A stretch of DNA of 64,000 nucleotides from Alteromonas mediterranea DE (GCF_000020585.3 NC_011138.3:2303680-2367679); one strand, 5' to 3'. Shown: positions 36,547 to 46,436, counted from the first letter of the stretch. A program made the numbers and translations. Notes: generated from the letters alone by a model not told the origin.

Positions 36547-37192
36547 TTACTTTTCTGCCTTTCTTATAGGTTTAGCAGGAGGCGTACATTGTGTAGGCAT
36601 GTGCGGCGGTATTGTTGCAGCGCTTAGAGTGGTATCGCCAAAGGGGGCACCGGCATTGCCCTACACCCTCGCCTACAACATGGGACGCATTACTAGCTAT
36701 ACACTAGCAGGGGCCATTACCGGTGCGCTTGGAAAAATAGCTGCTGACTTCGTACCGCTTGCTAATTATGCCCTCTCTCTTCTAAGCGGCATCATGTTGC
36801 TTTTACTCGCTTGTTACTTAGGGAAATGGTGGACGGGTTTATCGGTCTTAGAAAACGCGGGCAAAGGCCTGTTTGCAAAGCTTCAGCCTTTATCAAAACG
36901 ATTTCTTCCTTTCAAAACGCCGTTAAGCGCGGTTCCCTACGGCTTTATATGGGGCTGGCTACCATGTGGATTGGTCTATTCAACGCTAACCTGGTCTCTG
37001 GCAGCGGGTAATGCATTGCAAGGCGCTGGCATTATGTTTTTCTTCGGTTTGGGAACGTTACCCACACTGTTAGCCGCAAGTGCCGGTAGCCAGTATCTTG
37101 TTCAAAGCTTTCAGCACAGCTATGTGAGACAAGTCATAGCTGTGATAATGGCCATATACGCCACTTATCTAATTTATGGCGCATTCATGTGA
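36533..37192 (+). CDS. SafE/TauE-type membrane protein of the cco cluster
   Basis: A 219-aa protein with about six helices. ATG 36533 begins MDGINYFSAFLIGLAGGVHC, leading into the conserved HCVGMCGG motif. WGWLPCGLVYS lies in the second half. This family commonly follows ccoS and is annotated as a sulfite exporter TauE/SafE-like or cytochrome biogenesis protein; the Cys and His suggest copper handling. A longer frame from 36443 would overlap ccoS almost entirely and is not credible. Confidence 0.88.
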   Translation: MDGINYFSAFLIGLAGGVHCVGMCGGIVAALRVVSPKGAPALPYTLAYNMGRITSYTLAGAITGALGKIAADFVPLANYALSLLSGIMLLLLACYLGKWWTGLSVLENAGKGLFAKLQPLSKRFLPFKTPLSAVPYGFIWGWLPCGLVYSTLTWSLAAGNALQGAGIMFFFGLGTLPTLLAASAGSQYLVQSFQHSYVRQVIAVIMAIYATYLIYGAFM

Positions 37193-37237
37193 AAATGCGT
37201 GTACTATAATCATGTGTACATTAAGAGAGTCAGTCTT

Positions 37238-37978
37238 ATGAGCAAAGGAAGCGAATTTTCAATACATTGTCAGAACTGTAGTTTCAGTCACCTCTGTTTA
37301 CCTGTTGCATTGAATAAGACAGAAATAGAGTCTCTCGACGATATCATAGAGCGCAAAAAGCCCCTTCATAAAGGTGATACCCTTGTTCAAACCGGCGATA
37401 AGTTTGAGTCGTTATATGCAGTAAGAACCGGGTCATTTAAATCGTTTGTGACTAACTCTGAAGGTGAAGAGCAAATAACGGGGTTTCACTTTCCCGGTGA
37501 CATCATTGGCTTTGATGCCCTTCGAGAAAACAAGCACCAAAGTTACACAATGGCTCTAGAAACCGCCATGGTGTGCGAGTTGCCCTACGAAACGCTTGAC
37601 GAAATGTCGATGCAGTTTCCTAAATTACGCCATCAAATTATGAGCTTTATGAGTGCAGAGATTAAACATGATCACGATTTGATAATGCTTCTCAACAAAC
37701 GCACGGCTGAAGAACGCCTTTTGTATTTTATCTCTCATTTATCTCAGCGTTTTGAAGAACGCGGTTTTTCACACAGAGAATTTCACCTTACGATGACGCG
37801 TAACGAGATAGGTAACTATCTTGGCTTAACGATAGAGACCATCAGTCGCTTATTAAGTCGTTTCCAAAAAGAAGATATTATTAAAGTTGAAGGTAAACTT
37901 ATTACGATTGTGGACTTTGAACGCCTTAATACCAAGCTAGAAGTGCTTAACGGCCCGAGTATAGTGTGTAACGGCTAA
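37238..37978 (+). CDS. fnr: Oxygen-sensing regulator FNR
   Basis: A 246-aa CRP/FNR-family regulator that senses O2 through a [4Fe-4S] cluster. The N-terminal cysteines [10 protein letters not shown] have the C-x2-C-x5-C spacing, with a fourth Cys in MVCELPYE. The C-terminal HTH is [20 protein letters not shown], carrying the E..SR specificity residues for TTGAT boxes. It probably activates ccoNOQP through the box at 29791. ATG 37238 is chosen because it gives the family N-terminus. Confidence 0.95.
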   Translation: MSKGSEFSIHCQNCSFSHLCLPVALNKTEIESLDDIIERKKPLHKGDTLVQTGDKFESLYAVRTGSFKSFVTNSEGEEQITGFHFPGDIIGFDALRENKHQSYTMALETAMVCELPYETLDEMSMQFPKLRHQIMSFMSAEIKHDHDLIMLLNKRTAEERLLYFISHLSQRFEERGFSHREFHLTMTRNEIGNYLGLTIETISRLLSRFQKEDIIKVEGKLITIVDFERLNTKLEVLNGPSIVCNG

Positions 37979-38014
37979 TGTGGTCTAACTCGGTTAAATA
38001 GGGTTATCTTCCTA

Positions 38015-38037
38015 AAAGCGCGCATTCAGCGCGCTTT
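38015..38037 (+). terminator. Intrinsic terminator of fnr
   Basis: AAAGCGCGC and GCGCGCTTT pair perfectly around ATTCA, 36 bp after the stop; a short T-run ends the stem. Confidence 0.65.
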
Positions 38038-38118
38038 ATACTCCTACTCCCATAACCCTTTTTTCCCATTATTGGCAATGACGCTATACATTGTTGCTTG
38101 CCTTGCAATATAAAATAC

Positions 38119-38132
38119 TTGATCTAAAACAA
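38119..38132 (+). promoter_or_regulatory. Possible FNR site upstream of uspE
   Basis: TTGATCTAAAACAA matches the FNR consensus at 8 of 10 positions, about 100 bp before the uspE start. Control of uspE by FNR is plausible given the neighbouring fnr gene but is an inference. Confidence 0.4.
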
Positions 38133-38228
38133 CTTACGTTTTCCACATTGTCGTTTATAGTTAGTACAAGTTACTGTTGAACGTTACCGTTCACACAGCC
38201 ACGACCAAACTTCGTATTAGGGGGAGTT

Positions 38229-39152
38229 ATGATTGAGTGTAAACGAATCCTTGCGGTAGTCGATGCCGAGCGAGATAACCAGCCCGCGTTAAGTCGCGCT
38301 TATGAATTAGCATCAAAGACCGGGGCCTCTGTAACTGCGATTATGGTGGTTTACGACTTGTCTTATGATATGACCACTATGTTAAGTCCAGATGAGCGAG
38401 AAGCCATGCGAGATGCTGTTACCAATGAGCATGCTAAATGGCTCTCTGGGCAGCTTAAAGAACAAGGCTTCGGTGAAACTGACATCGTGGTTGAATGGAA
38501 CAATCGTGCCTACGAATCGATTATCTATTACACACTTAAGAATCAAATTGACCTTGTTGTAAAAGCCACTAAAAAGCATGACGACCTGGCTTCCGTTATT
38601 TTTACACCTACCGATTGGCATTTAATGCGTAAGTGTCCGCGCCCCGTTTTATTAGTTAAAGAGCATGATTGGCCAGAAGGCGGCGAGATCATTGCCGCTG
38701 TAAACGTCGGCAGTGAAGACGAAGAACATGCTGCGCTTAACGACAAGATTACCGTTATCGCCAATGATTATGCGGCCTTGCTAAAAGGTAAGGTTAATTT
38801 AGTCAATAGCTTCCCTTCTACGCCACTTAATATTGCTATCGAGGTGCCCGAATTTGACCCTGATACCTATCATGACGCGGTAAAAAATCATCATAAGAAA
38901 GAAATGAAAAGCCATGCGTTAAAGTACGGCATTGCAGATGAAAAATGTGTTGTCAGAGAAGGGCTACCTGAAAAAGTCATTCCACAAGTGGCAAAGACAT
39001 TAGACGCCGAACTCGTCATTATAGGCACTGTAGGCCGCGTTGGTCTTTCTGCCGCGCTCATTGGGAACACGGCAGAGCATGTTATCGATGAGCTAAATTG
39101 TGACGTATTAGCTATCAAGCCAGACGGATTCGAGTCGCCGTTAAGTGTGTGA
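38229..39152 (+). CDS. uspE: Tandem universal stress protein UspE
   Basis: A 307-aa cytoplasmic protein with two Usp domains (residues 1-145 and 155-300). The second domain keeps the nucleotide-binding-like GTVGRVGLSAALIGNTAE segment; the first has a degenerate one (KKHDDLASVIFTPTDWHLM). Gene order fnr-uspE-ttcA resembles E. coli, where these genes are close neighbours. RBS GGGGGAG precedes the ATG. Confidence 0.93.
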   Translation: MIECKRILAVVDAERDNQPALSRAYELASKTGASVTAIMVVYDLSYDMTTMLSPDEREAMRDAVTNEHAKWLSGQLKEQGFGETDIVVEWNNRAYESIIYYTLKNQIDLVVKATKKHDDLASVIFTPTDWHLMRKCPRPVLLVKEHDWPEGGEIIAAVNVGSEDEEHAALNDKITVIANDYAALLKGKVNLVNSFPSTPLNIAIEVPEFDPDTYHDAVKNHHKKEMKSHALKYGIADEKCVVREGLPEKVIPQVAKTLDAELVIIGTVGRVGLSAALIGNTAEHVIDELNCDVLAIKPDGFESPLSV

Positions 39153-39266
39153 TGCCATTAACCTTACGAGCCGCTTTTTATGAGTAAATTTAAGAATACA
39201 GGCATGGTCTAGAAAAGGCCCTTTATTGTATAATGCTTGCTTTATCACGAACCAAGCTAGTTAATT

Positions 39267-40220
39267 ATGAGTTTAGGCACAAGCAGTGCTGATGCGTCGG
39301 TACTAAACGCAGCGCAAAGTAAGCAAAAGTACAACTTCAACAAACTTCAGAAGCGCCTTCGCCGCAATGTGGGTAAAGCCATAGGCGATTTCGGTATGAT
39401 TGAAAACAATGACAAAGTCATGGTGTGTTTATCTGGCGGTAAAGATAGTTACACCATGCTGGACATTTTATTGTTTTTAAAGAAGATTGCGCCTATTCAC
39501 TTCGACATAGTTGCGGTAAACCTTGACCAGAAGCAACCAGGGTTCCCTGAGCATGTATTGCCTGAATATCTAGAGCGTATTGGTGTTGATTACAAAATTG
39601 TAGAAGAAGACACCTACTCTATTGTTAAAGATAAAATTCCTGAAGGTAAAACCACCTGTTCACTTTGTTCAAGACTGCGCCGCGGTATTTTATATCGCAC
39701 CGCAAAAGAACTCGGCGCAACAAAAATAGCCCTTGGTCACCACCGTGACGATATGTTGGAAACCTTTTTCCTAAATATGTTTCACGGCGGAAAGCTGAAG
39801 TCCATGCCGCCAAAACTAGTCAGCGATAATGGCGAGCATATCGTTATTCGTCCGCTCGCCTACTGTACAGAAAAAGACATCGTAAAATATTCACAAGCCG
39901 TAGAGTTTCCTATTATTCCTTGCAACCTATGCGGTTCCCAAGAGAATTTACAGAGACAAAATATTAAAGCCATGCTTCAAGACTGGAACAAACGCTTTCC
40001 GGGCCGAATAGAGTCAATGTTTAGCGCTCTTCAAAATGTAGCGCCATCTCACTTAGTAGATAACAACTTGTACGATTTTAAAGGTATTACCACCCAAGAT
40101 GGCCCCGTTGAAGATGGCGACATTGGATTTGATCAACCTTCTTTTACCACGAACAGCAACGCTGCTTTAGCAACCGAAGAAAGCGCGATTGAAGTGGTAA
40201 ACATTGTGGAACCTAAATAG
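39267..40220 (+). CDS. ttcA: tRNA 2-thiocytidine synthetase TtcA
   Basis: A 317-aa ATP-dependent enzyme that thiolates cytidine 32 of some tRNAs using an Fe-S cluster. The PP-loop is SGGKDSYTM near residue 57, the cluster cysteines are in [12 protein letters not shown] and PCNLCGS, and [16 protein letters not shown] is conserved. The tail after residue 285 is acidic and variable. It is immediately followed, with no gap, by the patatin-like gene. Confidence 0.95.
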   Translation: MSLGTSSADASVLNAAQSKQKYNFNKLQKRLRRNVGKAIGDFGMIENNDKVMVCLSGGKDSYTMLDILLFLKKIAPIHFDIVAVNLDQKQPGFPEHVLPEYLERIGVDYKIVEEDTYSIVKDKIPEGKTTCSLCSRLRRGILYRTAKELGATKIALGHHRDDMLETFFLNMFHGGKLKSMPPKLVSDNGEHIVIRPLAYCTEKDIVKYSQAVEFPIIPCNLCGSQENLQRQNIKAMLQDWNKRFPGRIESMFSALQNVAPSHLVDNNLYDFKGITTQDGPVEDGDIGFDQPSFTTNSNAALATEESAIEVVNIVEPK

Positions 40221-41246
40221 ATGAAAATAGGACTTGCGTTAGGCGCTGGTGCAGCACGAGGCTGGACCCATATAGGTATCATTCAAGCCTTAGAAAAGCT
40301 GGGCGTTAAAATAGACGTTGTTGCCGGCTGCTCCATTGGCGCTTATGTTGGTGCAGCCTATACAAGTGGCAAGCTGGAAGGCTTAAAAGAGTGGGCGTGT
40401 TCATTAAGCGACTGGCAAGTGCTTGCTCTTATGGGAGTTGGGCTTAGGCGTGGTGGCATAGCTAGCGGACAAAAGGTTTTTGACAAGCTTGCTAGCGAGT
40501 TTTGTGAATCTAGCTATGAAGATATGATTAAACCTTTTGCGACCGTGGCTACTGACTTATACACAGGTCGTGAAGTGGTGTTTAACTCAGGTCCTATTGG
40601 CGATACCATTCAAGCATCTTGCGCTATTCCTGCCCTCTTTGCGCCCGTAGCTCATGGAGACCGTTGGTTAGTCGACGGTGCGGTCGTAAATCCTGTTCCT
40701 GTCAATTTGTGCCGTCAATTAGGCGCAGATTTTGTCATCGCGGTTAACCTAAATGCCGACTTTAGGCCTCTTCGCCTTGAAAAGTTAAGACAGGATCACG
40801 AAGAAAATCAGCGTAAGACCGAAGACTTTTTTACCAAAAGCCAAAACGTATTGCGTCAATGGTTTTCCCCCGACAGTAAACAAGATGATAAAAGTATCGA
40901 GGATAAAGAAGAGCCTAACGCCGATGCAGCCAAAAACGTTAAAACCGAAGAAGGTATTGCCGCAGATGTTATCGATAAAGTAGAAGAAGAGTTCACCGAA
41001 GTTCCTGTCAAGGTAAACAAGCGCAACCCACCGGGCATAATGAGCGTGATGAGCAGTTCATTAGAGATCCTGCAGGCGCGCGTTACACGCTCTCGTCTGG
41101 CTGGCGATCCGCCGGATATCTTAATTGAACCTCAGTTGACAGACGTGGGTATTATGGAGTTTCACAGAGCTGAAGAGCTGTGCGCTAAGGGAGAAGAGAC
41201 CATCGCGCGTTTAGCCGAACAGATTAGGTATCAGTTACTTACGTAA
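40221..41246 (+). CDS. rssA: Patatin-like phospholipase/esterase, RssA-type
   Basis: A 341-aa patatin-family serine hydrolase. The oxyanion-hole segment GAGAARGWTHIG, nucleophile elbow GCSIGAYVG (GxSxG) and dyad Asp in VDGAVVNPVP are present. Between residues 210 and 265 lies a charged Lys/Glu-rich linker not needed for the fold, which makes it longer than E. coli RssA (about 300 aa). The start abuts the ttcA stop. Substrate unknown. Confidence 0.88.
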   Translation: MKIGLALGAGAARGWTHIGIIQALEKLGVKIDVVAGCSIGAYVGAAYTSGKLEGLKEWACSLSDWQVLALMGVGLRRGGIASGQKVFDKLASEFCESSYEDMIKPFATVATDLYTGREVVFNSGPIGDTIQASCAIPALFAPVAHGDRWLVDGAVVNPVPVNLCRQLGADFVIAVNLNADFRPLRLEKLRQDHEENQRKTEDFFTKSQNVLRQWFSPDSKQDDKSIEDKEEPNADAAKNVKTEEGIAADVIDKVEEEFTEVPVKVNKRNPPGIMSVMSSSLEILQARVTRSRLAGDPPDILIEPQLTDVGIMEFHRAEELCAKGEETIARLAEQIRYQLLT

Positions 41247-41249
41247 TAA

Positions 41250-41897
41250 CTAGCTTGACGCCATAGCCGTAACACGAAGGGGCGCATGAGGCAAAGTCAA
41301 TCCTTTTGCGCCATCAATCCACTCTTGTTCAAGGTGCAATACGCCATTATTTATCTGTACACCTTGCGGGGTAATAAAATCTAAATTCTTATCGTCAAAT
41401 TGAATCATTAAGCCTTTTACAGAAGGCATCATGAAAGACAAAAAACTCCCCATTTCATTAAAGAAAGCTTCGTATTGCCCGTACAAAAACGTAAGGTCAT
41501 CTTTTGTATAATATTGCTTTAGGTATTCCGGTTTTGTTTCAAGTTGAACCGACATATCGCACACATTGGCTCGTTCGCCTAAATCAATGCGCACCAGTGC
41601 GTTGGCTAGCTTCAGGGCTTTTTCGGTGGGAACGGTAAAGCGCCCTTCTTCACTTACAGTAAGTGCCATCGTTTTCTTATCAGTCACTATAGCTGCGCCA
41701 TTAACTTCACAGAGGCGCCCTTCGCCTACGCGTACAAAACCAAACGCAAATTGAAGCGCTTGTGTATCTTCGTTATCCAGTTTTTTAACATGGCTATAGA
41801 AACGACTGTACTCAACGTCAATCGTTTCTGCAGCTACCGGTGAGATGCCAAAACTGACAAGTAGGGATGAAGCTAAAAATAAGGCAGCGCGTTTCAT
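41250..41897 (-). CDS. DUF2987-type periplasmic protein
   Basis: A 215-aa exported protein with signal peptide MKRAALFLASSLLVSFGISPVAA, then a soluble domain with two Cys (GRLCEVNGA, ANVCDMS) likely forming a disulfide. The sequence ETIDVEYSRFYSHVKKL fits a gammaproteobacterial family of unknown function (I recall it as DUF2987). It overlaps the stop of the Bax-like gene by four bases (ATGA) and is the last gene of a three-gene leftward operon. Confidence 0.72.
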   Translation of the reverse strand: MKRAALFLASSLLVSFGISPVAAETIDVEYSRFYSHVKKLDNEDTQALQFAFGFVRVGEGRLCEVNGAAIVTDKKTMALTVSEEGRFTVPTEKALKLANALVRIDLGERANVCDMSVQLETKPEYLKQYYTKDDLTFLYGQYEAFFNEMGSFLSFMMPSVKGLMIQFDDKNLDFITPQGVQINNGVLHLEQEWIDGAKGLTLPHAPLRVTAMASS

Positions 41898-42700
41898 TCG
41901 GATAAAAACTCCTCGTTAAATCGAATCATTGTTTGAAGCTCTTCCACATAAGCGGCTCCGCGCTCTGAGTAGTTCATTAGCCCTTCCGCCAATGCCACTC
42001 CAGTAATAGGTATTTGGTTCGCCCTTAATCGACTGCGAATTTCTCTTAAATCGGCATAGGCGTCGTGTCTGTTTAAATTTCGCATGTAGGTATAGGTCGC
42101 TCTCGACAAGCTGTCGAATTTAGCCACTTCGTGAGAAGCGCCGTCGTTTCGTCGGCTTGGCACAAAACCACACCCTTTTGAGAAGCACCACAATCCAAAG
42201 AAATTGTACCCTTTTCTGGCAAACCGGCTCGTACCCCACGCAGACTCGTTCGCCGCCTGAACTAGTACTAATTCTGCTGGCAATACATCAATTTTTTGCA
42301 GTAGCGCTAACAACTTGGTTTTAAGGGGCTGAGTTGCTTTTACTCGATATTCTTCTTCAAGCCACTCAAGTCTTGCAACATCTTCTTCAGTTAAAGGCTC
42401 ATCTGCCAATGCCTTTCTATAAAGTGTTTGCACATAGTGCCTAAGGGTTAAGAGATAGGCATTTTGCTTTTCTACTTCGGGGCGTAGATAATCAAAAAAC
42501 GCTTCCTTTTTCTCTTTGACATTGGTGTAAACAGAGAAATCTGGAACTGGCTTTGTCGCCTTTGTCGTTTGGGGTATTGCTAAAATATCAGGTTCGTCTT
42601 CGGTAAAGATAATGGCGTTAATAACAATGACCGCCAGCACCCCTAGCGTTATAAGAACAATTTTGAATGTTTCACGTTTATGCATCAAAGCTCGACTCAT
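41894..42700 (-). CDS. Bax-like glucosaminidase domain protein
   Basis: A 268-aa membrane-anchored protein: N-terminal helix (FKIVLITLGVLAVIVINAIIF) and a periplasmic domain of the mannosyl-glycoprotein endo-beta-N-acetylglucosaminidase family. The catalytic Glu lies in VQAANESAWGTSRFA, followed by YNFFGLWCF. It resembles E. coli Bax. It probably cleaves peptidoglycan glycan strands. It overlaps the upstream membrane protein gene by 23 bp. Confidence 0.85.
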   Translation of the reverse strand: MSRALMHKRETFKIVLITLGVLAVIVINAIIFTEDEPDILAIPQTTKATKPVPDFSVYTNVKEKKEAFFDYLRPEVEKQNAYLLTLRHYVQTLYRKALADEPLTEEDVARLEWLEEEYRVKATQPLKTKLLALLQKIDVLPAELVLVQAANESAWGTSRFARKGYNFFGLWCFSKGCGFVPSRRNDGASHEVAKFDSLSRATYTYMRNLNRHDAYADLREIRSRLRANQIPITGVALAEGLMNYSERGAAYVEELQTMIRFNEEFLSE

Positions 42701-43406
42701 TTACATCATTTTCAGATGCTTCCGTGCCCACTCCTTGTTCGCCTATTAGTTCCTGATAAAGCAAACCCATTGTACTAAAATAAAAGGGAAGTACCCAAAT
42801 AAGCGAGAAACCGAAGGTTAACGGCACTGTCGCAAACAGTAAAAAGAACACCCCAAATATGCTGGCTATTTGTGCCCAATAAGCATTAAACACGCGGCAA
42901 GAGAGAATGATGGCGCTAATCGGTGTTAGCTTCCTATCGGCAACTAACATCAGCGAAAAAGACGAGGCGAGATAAAAGTAAACGCCAGGCAGAATAAGCA
43001 GCACCACACCAAGTTGTACCAGTATGCTATTAACGAGTTGAGTGAGAGCTAACAGCAATAAAAGCGGAAAAAACTGAAATACCGTAAACACCGATGTTTT
43101 GACACCACGGGCAACGAAGACCCCCATCATATACAGGCCTGTCAGCAAGGGCGCGACTATACAGATAGCGACAATTTCAATGATAGACTGGTGTTCAAAA
43201 ACGTATGTTCCGTCGTCGTTTATCGTAATGTACTGCTGCGCAAAAACCCCTAACACAACGAAGGTTAAGAACAGAACAACGCTGCCTTGTAATAACGAAG
43301 AAAAGTTAGCTTTGGTTAAACCCGCAGCACGGCGCAATAGCCCTTTAATATCAAATACATACTGTTTAGCTAACGTACTGTTCAGGCGGTCAGGATTTAC
43401 GTCTCT
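42678..43406 (-). CDS. Multi-pass membrane protein of unknown function
   Basis: About 242 aa with six hydrophobic segments (LQGSVVLFLTFVVLGVFAQ, IIEIVAICIVAPLLTGLYMM, FFPLLLLLALTQLV and others) and an acidic C-terminus. Its pattern recalls YciC/BPSS1780-type membrane proteins, with no known activity. GTG 43406 with GAGAG upstream is preferred; another GTG at 43457 would add 17 residues but lacks a binding site. First gene of the leftward operon with the Bax-like protein. Confidence 0.7.
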   Translation of the reverse strand, partial: RDVNPDRLNSTLAKQYVFDIKGLLRRAAGLTKANFSSLLQGSVVLFLTFVVLGVFAQQYITINDDGTYVFEHQSIIEIVAICIVAPLLTGLYMMGVFVARGVKTSVFTVFQFFPLLLLLALTQLVNSILVQLGVVLLILPGVYFYLASSFSLMLVADRKLTPISAIILSCRVFNAYWAQIASIFGVFFLLFATVPLTFGFSLIWVLPFYFSTMGLLYQELIGEQGVGTEASENDVNESSFDA

Positions 43407-43491
43407 CACACAACTCTCATATATTTTTGGGAAATCGGCAGTATTATACCAATTCACAAAAACAAATGCCTGTTTGTATGGTAAACAAAAG

Positions 43492-44118
43492 TTAACCTAA
43501 TACTAGTTTTGCTGCTAACCCTACTAAAAGTACGCCCATAGCTCGGTCTAACCAGTAACCTTTTTTACCAATAAGCTCGGCAACCTTGCTAGTGCTAAGT
43601 AAATATGAAAGAAAGCAAAACCAAAGCCCAGTAGCAATCGCTAAATAAATGCCATAACCAAGCTTAACGCTAAATGGGGTTTCAATGCTGATAATAGCGG
43701 TAAAAAGAGACAGGAAGAAAAGCGTTGCCTTCGGGTTAAGCCCATTAGTGAGAAAGCCCATCCACACCGCACGTTTCACTGAAATTTGCGATGTTTTGCT
43801 TTCTGAGTTCACTACCTCGTTTTGCTTCACCGGGCCACTTCTTAGCGCACCGAACGCAAGGTAAAGTAAATAGGCGGCGGCGGCATAGCTAAACGTTGTA
43901 AATAGCCATGGGGTAGTAGCAATAACCACGCTTAACCCAACAAGCGAATAAGCAACGTGAAGTAAAATGGCTAAACCAATTCCCACGCTAGTAAACATGG
44001 CGGTGCGACGACCGTAAGCAACACTATTGCGCACCACAACGGCAAAGTCGGGCCCTGGACTTGCAACAGCAACAAGGTGTACTAGTGCGATGGTGAGAAA
44101 TTCATTCATATACTGCAT
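43492..44118 (-). CDS. LysE/RhtB-family amino acid exporter
   Basis: A 208-aa inner-membrane transporter with six helices. The family signature VASPGPDFAVVVRNSVAYGRR is near residue 20, and GFLTNGLNPKATLFFLSLFT is the second conserved block. ATG 44118 or 44109 are both possible; the first follows GGGGG. It lies 12 bp after cobB and may be cotranscribed. The substrate, probably an amino acid such as homoserine or threonine, is not determined. Confidence 0.88.
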   Translation of the reverse strand: MQYMNEFLTIALVHLVAVASPGPDFAVVVRNSVAYGRRTAMFTSVGIGLAILLHVAYSLVGLSVVIATTPWLFTTFSYAAAAYLLYLAFGALRSGPVKQNEVVNSESKTSQISVKRAVWMGFLTNGLNPKATLFFLSLFTAIISIETPFSVKLGYGIYLAIATGLWFCFLSYLLSTSKVAELIGKKGYWLDRAMGVLLVGLAAKLVLG

Positions 44119-44130
44119 GCGTTGCGCCCC

Positions 44131-44862
44131 CTACAGCGCATAATTTGATAGTAGTTCATTTACCCATTCAGGTACTATTTGAGAAGCCGGCCCTGTTAAC
44201 GATTGGTCAAATAACGCATTGGTTGCGCCCGGCGCTAGGTTTGCTTCAATCGTGTATGCACCCGACTCTTTCGCGATCTGAACAAAACCTGCAGCCGGAT
44301 ACACGTTGCCCGATGTACCAATAGCAATAAAAATGTCAGCTTGGGCTAACGCCGTGTATATCTCGTCCATATACAGGGGCATTTCACCAAACCACACAAT
44401 ATCGGGTCGCAATGTTACTCGATGACAACAAGGGCACTTTGTAGTATGATCAAAGCTATCGCGCCACACAAAAGACTGGTGCGAAATGGCGCAGCGGGCC
44501 GACAGAAGTTTGCCGTGCATATGGTAAACCGACTTGCTGCCACCGCGCTCGTGCAAGTCATCAACGTTTTGTGTAACTACCATGAGATCGTCGCCCAACG
44601 CTTGTTCCAATTTAGCTAACGCTTGGTGCGCAGCATTGGGTTGTACATCATCTTGCTGAAGCTGGGCGCGGCGGGCATTGTAAAAGCGATAGACTAAGCT
44701 TGGGTTTTGTTCAAAGGCTTCAGGTGTGGCCACTTCTTCAACGCGGTGGTTTTCCCAAAGCCCGTCGTTATCTCGAAACGTTTTTAGCCCTGATTCGGCA
44801 GAGATACCCGCCCCAGTAAGCACAACAATTTTAGGGTTCGTTAAGGTATTATCAGCAGGCAT
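44131..44862 (-). CDS. cobB: NAD-dependent protein deacylase, sirtuin CobB
   Basis: A 243-aa SIR2 enzyme removing acyl groups from lysines with NAD+. It has the NAD motif GAGISAESGLKTFRDNDGLW, QNVDDLHERGG, catalytic His in VYHMHGKL, and zinc Cys in ARCAIS and KCPCCH with E. coli CobB-like spacing. A YxxR pair (RFYNARR) indicates class III sirtuins that can remove succinyl or malonyl groups. Followed by the LysE gene. Confidence 0.93.
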   Translation of the reverse strand: MPADNTLTNPKIVVLTGAGISAESGLKTFRDNDGLWENHRVEEVATPEAFEQNPSLVYRFYNARRAQLQQDDVQPNAAHQALAKLEQALGDDLMVVTQNVDDLHERGGSKSVYHMHGKLLSARCAISHQSFVWRDSFDHTTKCPCCHRVTLRPDIVWFGEMPLYMDEIYTALAQADIFIAIGTSGNVYPAAGFVQIAKESGAYTIEANLAPGATNALFDQSLTGPASQIVPEWVNELLSNYAL

Positions 44863-44958
44863 GTCAGTCCATCTTTCTCTGCATTTAAATAATGGGTGGG
44901 TAATTGTAAACCGATATGTTTAACGGTGAAATACGCATTGTTAAGGTGAGCGCTTTTT

Positions 44959-45789
44959 TTATTCGTCTGTTACCACAGGATAGTGTGTACCTGCGCCCCA
45001 CTCTGACCATGAGCCATCGTAAACAGACACTTGTGTTGCGCCGCACATAAGCGCAGCGACACCAATAATACAGGCCGTTACTCCCGAGCCACAGGTGCAT
45101 ATAATAGGTTTTCGCAAATCGATATGAGCCCCCTTAAATACGTTTTCTAGTTCGCTTACGGGCAGAAAATGACCGTTTTTGAGTAGTATATCGAAAGGAA
45201 CATTGAACGCACCCGGCATGTGCCCTGCTCTTACCCCCTTGCGCGGTTCTGAAATTTCACCTTTAAAACGCGCACTACTGCGCGCATCCACAAGCTGCGC
45301 ATCAGTATTTAGCGCCTGCAAAACAGCGCTAGAGTTTGAGAACCAACCCGGGCGCGGCGTGGCCTGATACGTTAACTTTCCGTACTGCTGTTGTTCAGAA
45401 ACAGGTAAGCCGGCATTTTCCCATGCGGGTTGACCACCGTTTAATAGGTAGACATCACTATGGCCTAATGCTTTGAGCATCCACCACACTCGAGGAGCGG
45501 TATAAATACCTCGTGTATCGTATACAACGATTGGTGTATTGGCCGTTACACCTTGATTCCCCAAATAAATTGCAAGGTCTTCGGCTGAAGGCATGCTGTG
45601 GGGAAAACCCGTGGTGTGATCGCTTCCTTCACTGTCTAAATCAAAATCAACTGATGCGGGTAACACCATCGCTTTTCGCGTATCCGGTGTTTTCGAAACG
45701 GGATCGTCCATGAGTGCGCGTAAAAGCGTAATGGGCTTTTGTTGCATTGAACTGGCTAATTCAGCTACTGAAAGCAAAACCGAAGACAT
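44959..45789 (-). CDS. sseA: Sulfurtransferase, SseA-type (tandem rhodanese)
   Basis: A 276-aa two-domain rhodanese, probable 3-mercaptopyruvate or thiosulfate sulfurtransferase. The N-terminal domain is inactive (DTRGIYTAPRVWWML); the C-terminal domain has the catalytic loop CGSGVTA typical of mercaptopyruvate enzymes. ATG 45789 follows AGGAG at 9 nt. A strong hairpin lies just upstream of the ribosome binding site, between this gene and tpx. Confidence 0.9.
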   Translation of the reverse strand: MSSVLLSVAELASSMQQKPITLLRALMDDPVSKTPDTRKAMVLPASVDFDLDSEGSDHTTGFPHSMPSAEDLAIYLGNQGVTANTPIVVYDTRGIYTAPRVWWMLKALGHSDVYLLNGGQPAWENAGLPVSEQQQYGKLTYQATPRPGWFSNSSAVLQALNTDAQLVDARSSARFKGEISEPRKGVRAGHMPGAFNVPFDILLKNGHFLPVSELENVFKGAHIDLRKPIICTCGSGVTACIIGVAALMCGATQVSVYDGSWSEWGAGTHYPVVTDE

Positions 45790-45803
45790 GTTATTTCTCC
45801 TGA

Positions 45804-45829
45804 AAGGCACTCAGTTAATTGAGTGCCTT
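45804..45829 (-). terminator. Intercistronic hairpin between tpx and the sulfurtransferase gene
   Basis: AAGGCACTCA and TGAGTGCCTT pair perfectly around GTTAAT. On the minus strand it follows tpx and ends a few bases before the AGGAG of the next gene, so it may be a tpx terminator or a leader structure of the downstream gene. Confidence 0.6.
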
Positions 45830-45861
45830 ATCACAACTGCCGTTTTTAATTTGGCGGTGCT

Positions 45862-46362
45862 TTATTCGCTTAGTGCAGCAATAGCTGCATCGTAGTTTGG
45901 CTCTTCTGTTGTTTCAGCAACTTGTTCTGTGTAAACAACTTTGCCTTCAGTATCAATAACAACAACCGAACGGGAAAGTAGACCGGTAAGCGGCGCTGAC
46001 TCAAACGTTACGCCGTAGTCATCGCCGAAGGTTGAGCGGAATGTAGAACCTGTAAGTACGTTTTCAATACCTTCAGCACCGCAAAAACGCCCAGCCGCAA
46101 ACGGTAGATCTGCTGAAACACAAATAACAGTGGTATTATCTAGTTTTGCCGCTTCCTCATTAAATTTACGAACCGACATAGCGCACGTACCGGTATCGAT
46201 TGAAGGAAAAATATTTAGAACAATGTTTTTCCCCGCAAGCTCAGACAGTGTTACTTCGCCCAAATCTGCTTTCACTAGAGTGAAGTCAGGTGCTTTCGCG
46301 CCAACTTCTGGTAGCTGACCAATAGTTGAAACTGCATTACCTTGAAAAGTAACTGATGCCAT
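45862..46362 (-). CDS. tpx: Thiol peroxidase Tpx
   Basis: A 166-aa atypical 2-Cys peroxiredoxin reducing lipid and alkyl hydroperoxides with thioredoxin. The peroxidatic Cys is in [13 protein letters not shown] and the resolving Cys in [12 protein letters not shown], with the standard spacing. It starts [20 protein letters not shown] with RBS GGAGAAAG. Normal length. Confidence 0.95.
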   Translation of the reverse strand: MASVTFQGNAVSTIGQLPEVGAKAPDFTLVKADLGEVTLSELAGKNIVLNIFPSIDTGTCAMSVRKFNEEAAKLDNTTVICVSADLPFAAGRFCGAEGIENVLTGSTFRSTFGDDYGVTFESAPLTGLLSRSVVVIDTEGKVVYTEQVAETTEEPNYDAAIAALSE

Positions 46363-46436
46363 TCGCTTTCTCCATGTTTTGTTAAGTTAAAATAGTGGAT
46401 GTAAAACAATACTTTCGCAAATAAAAGTGACGCTTT

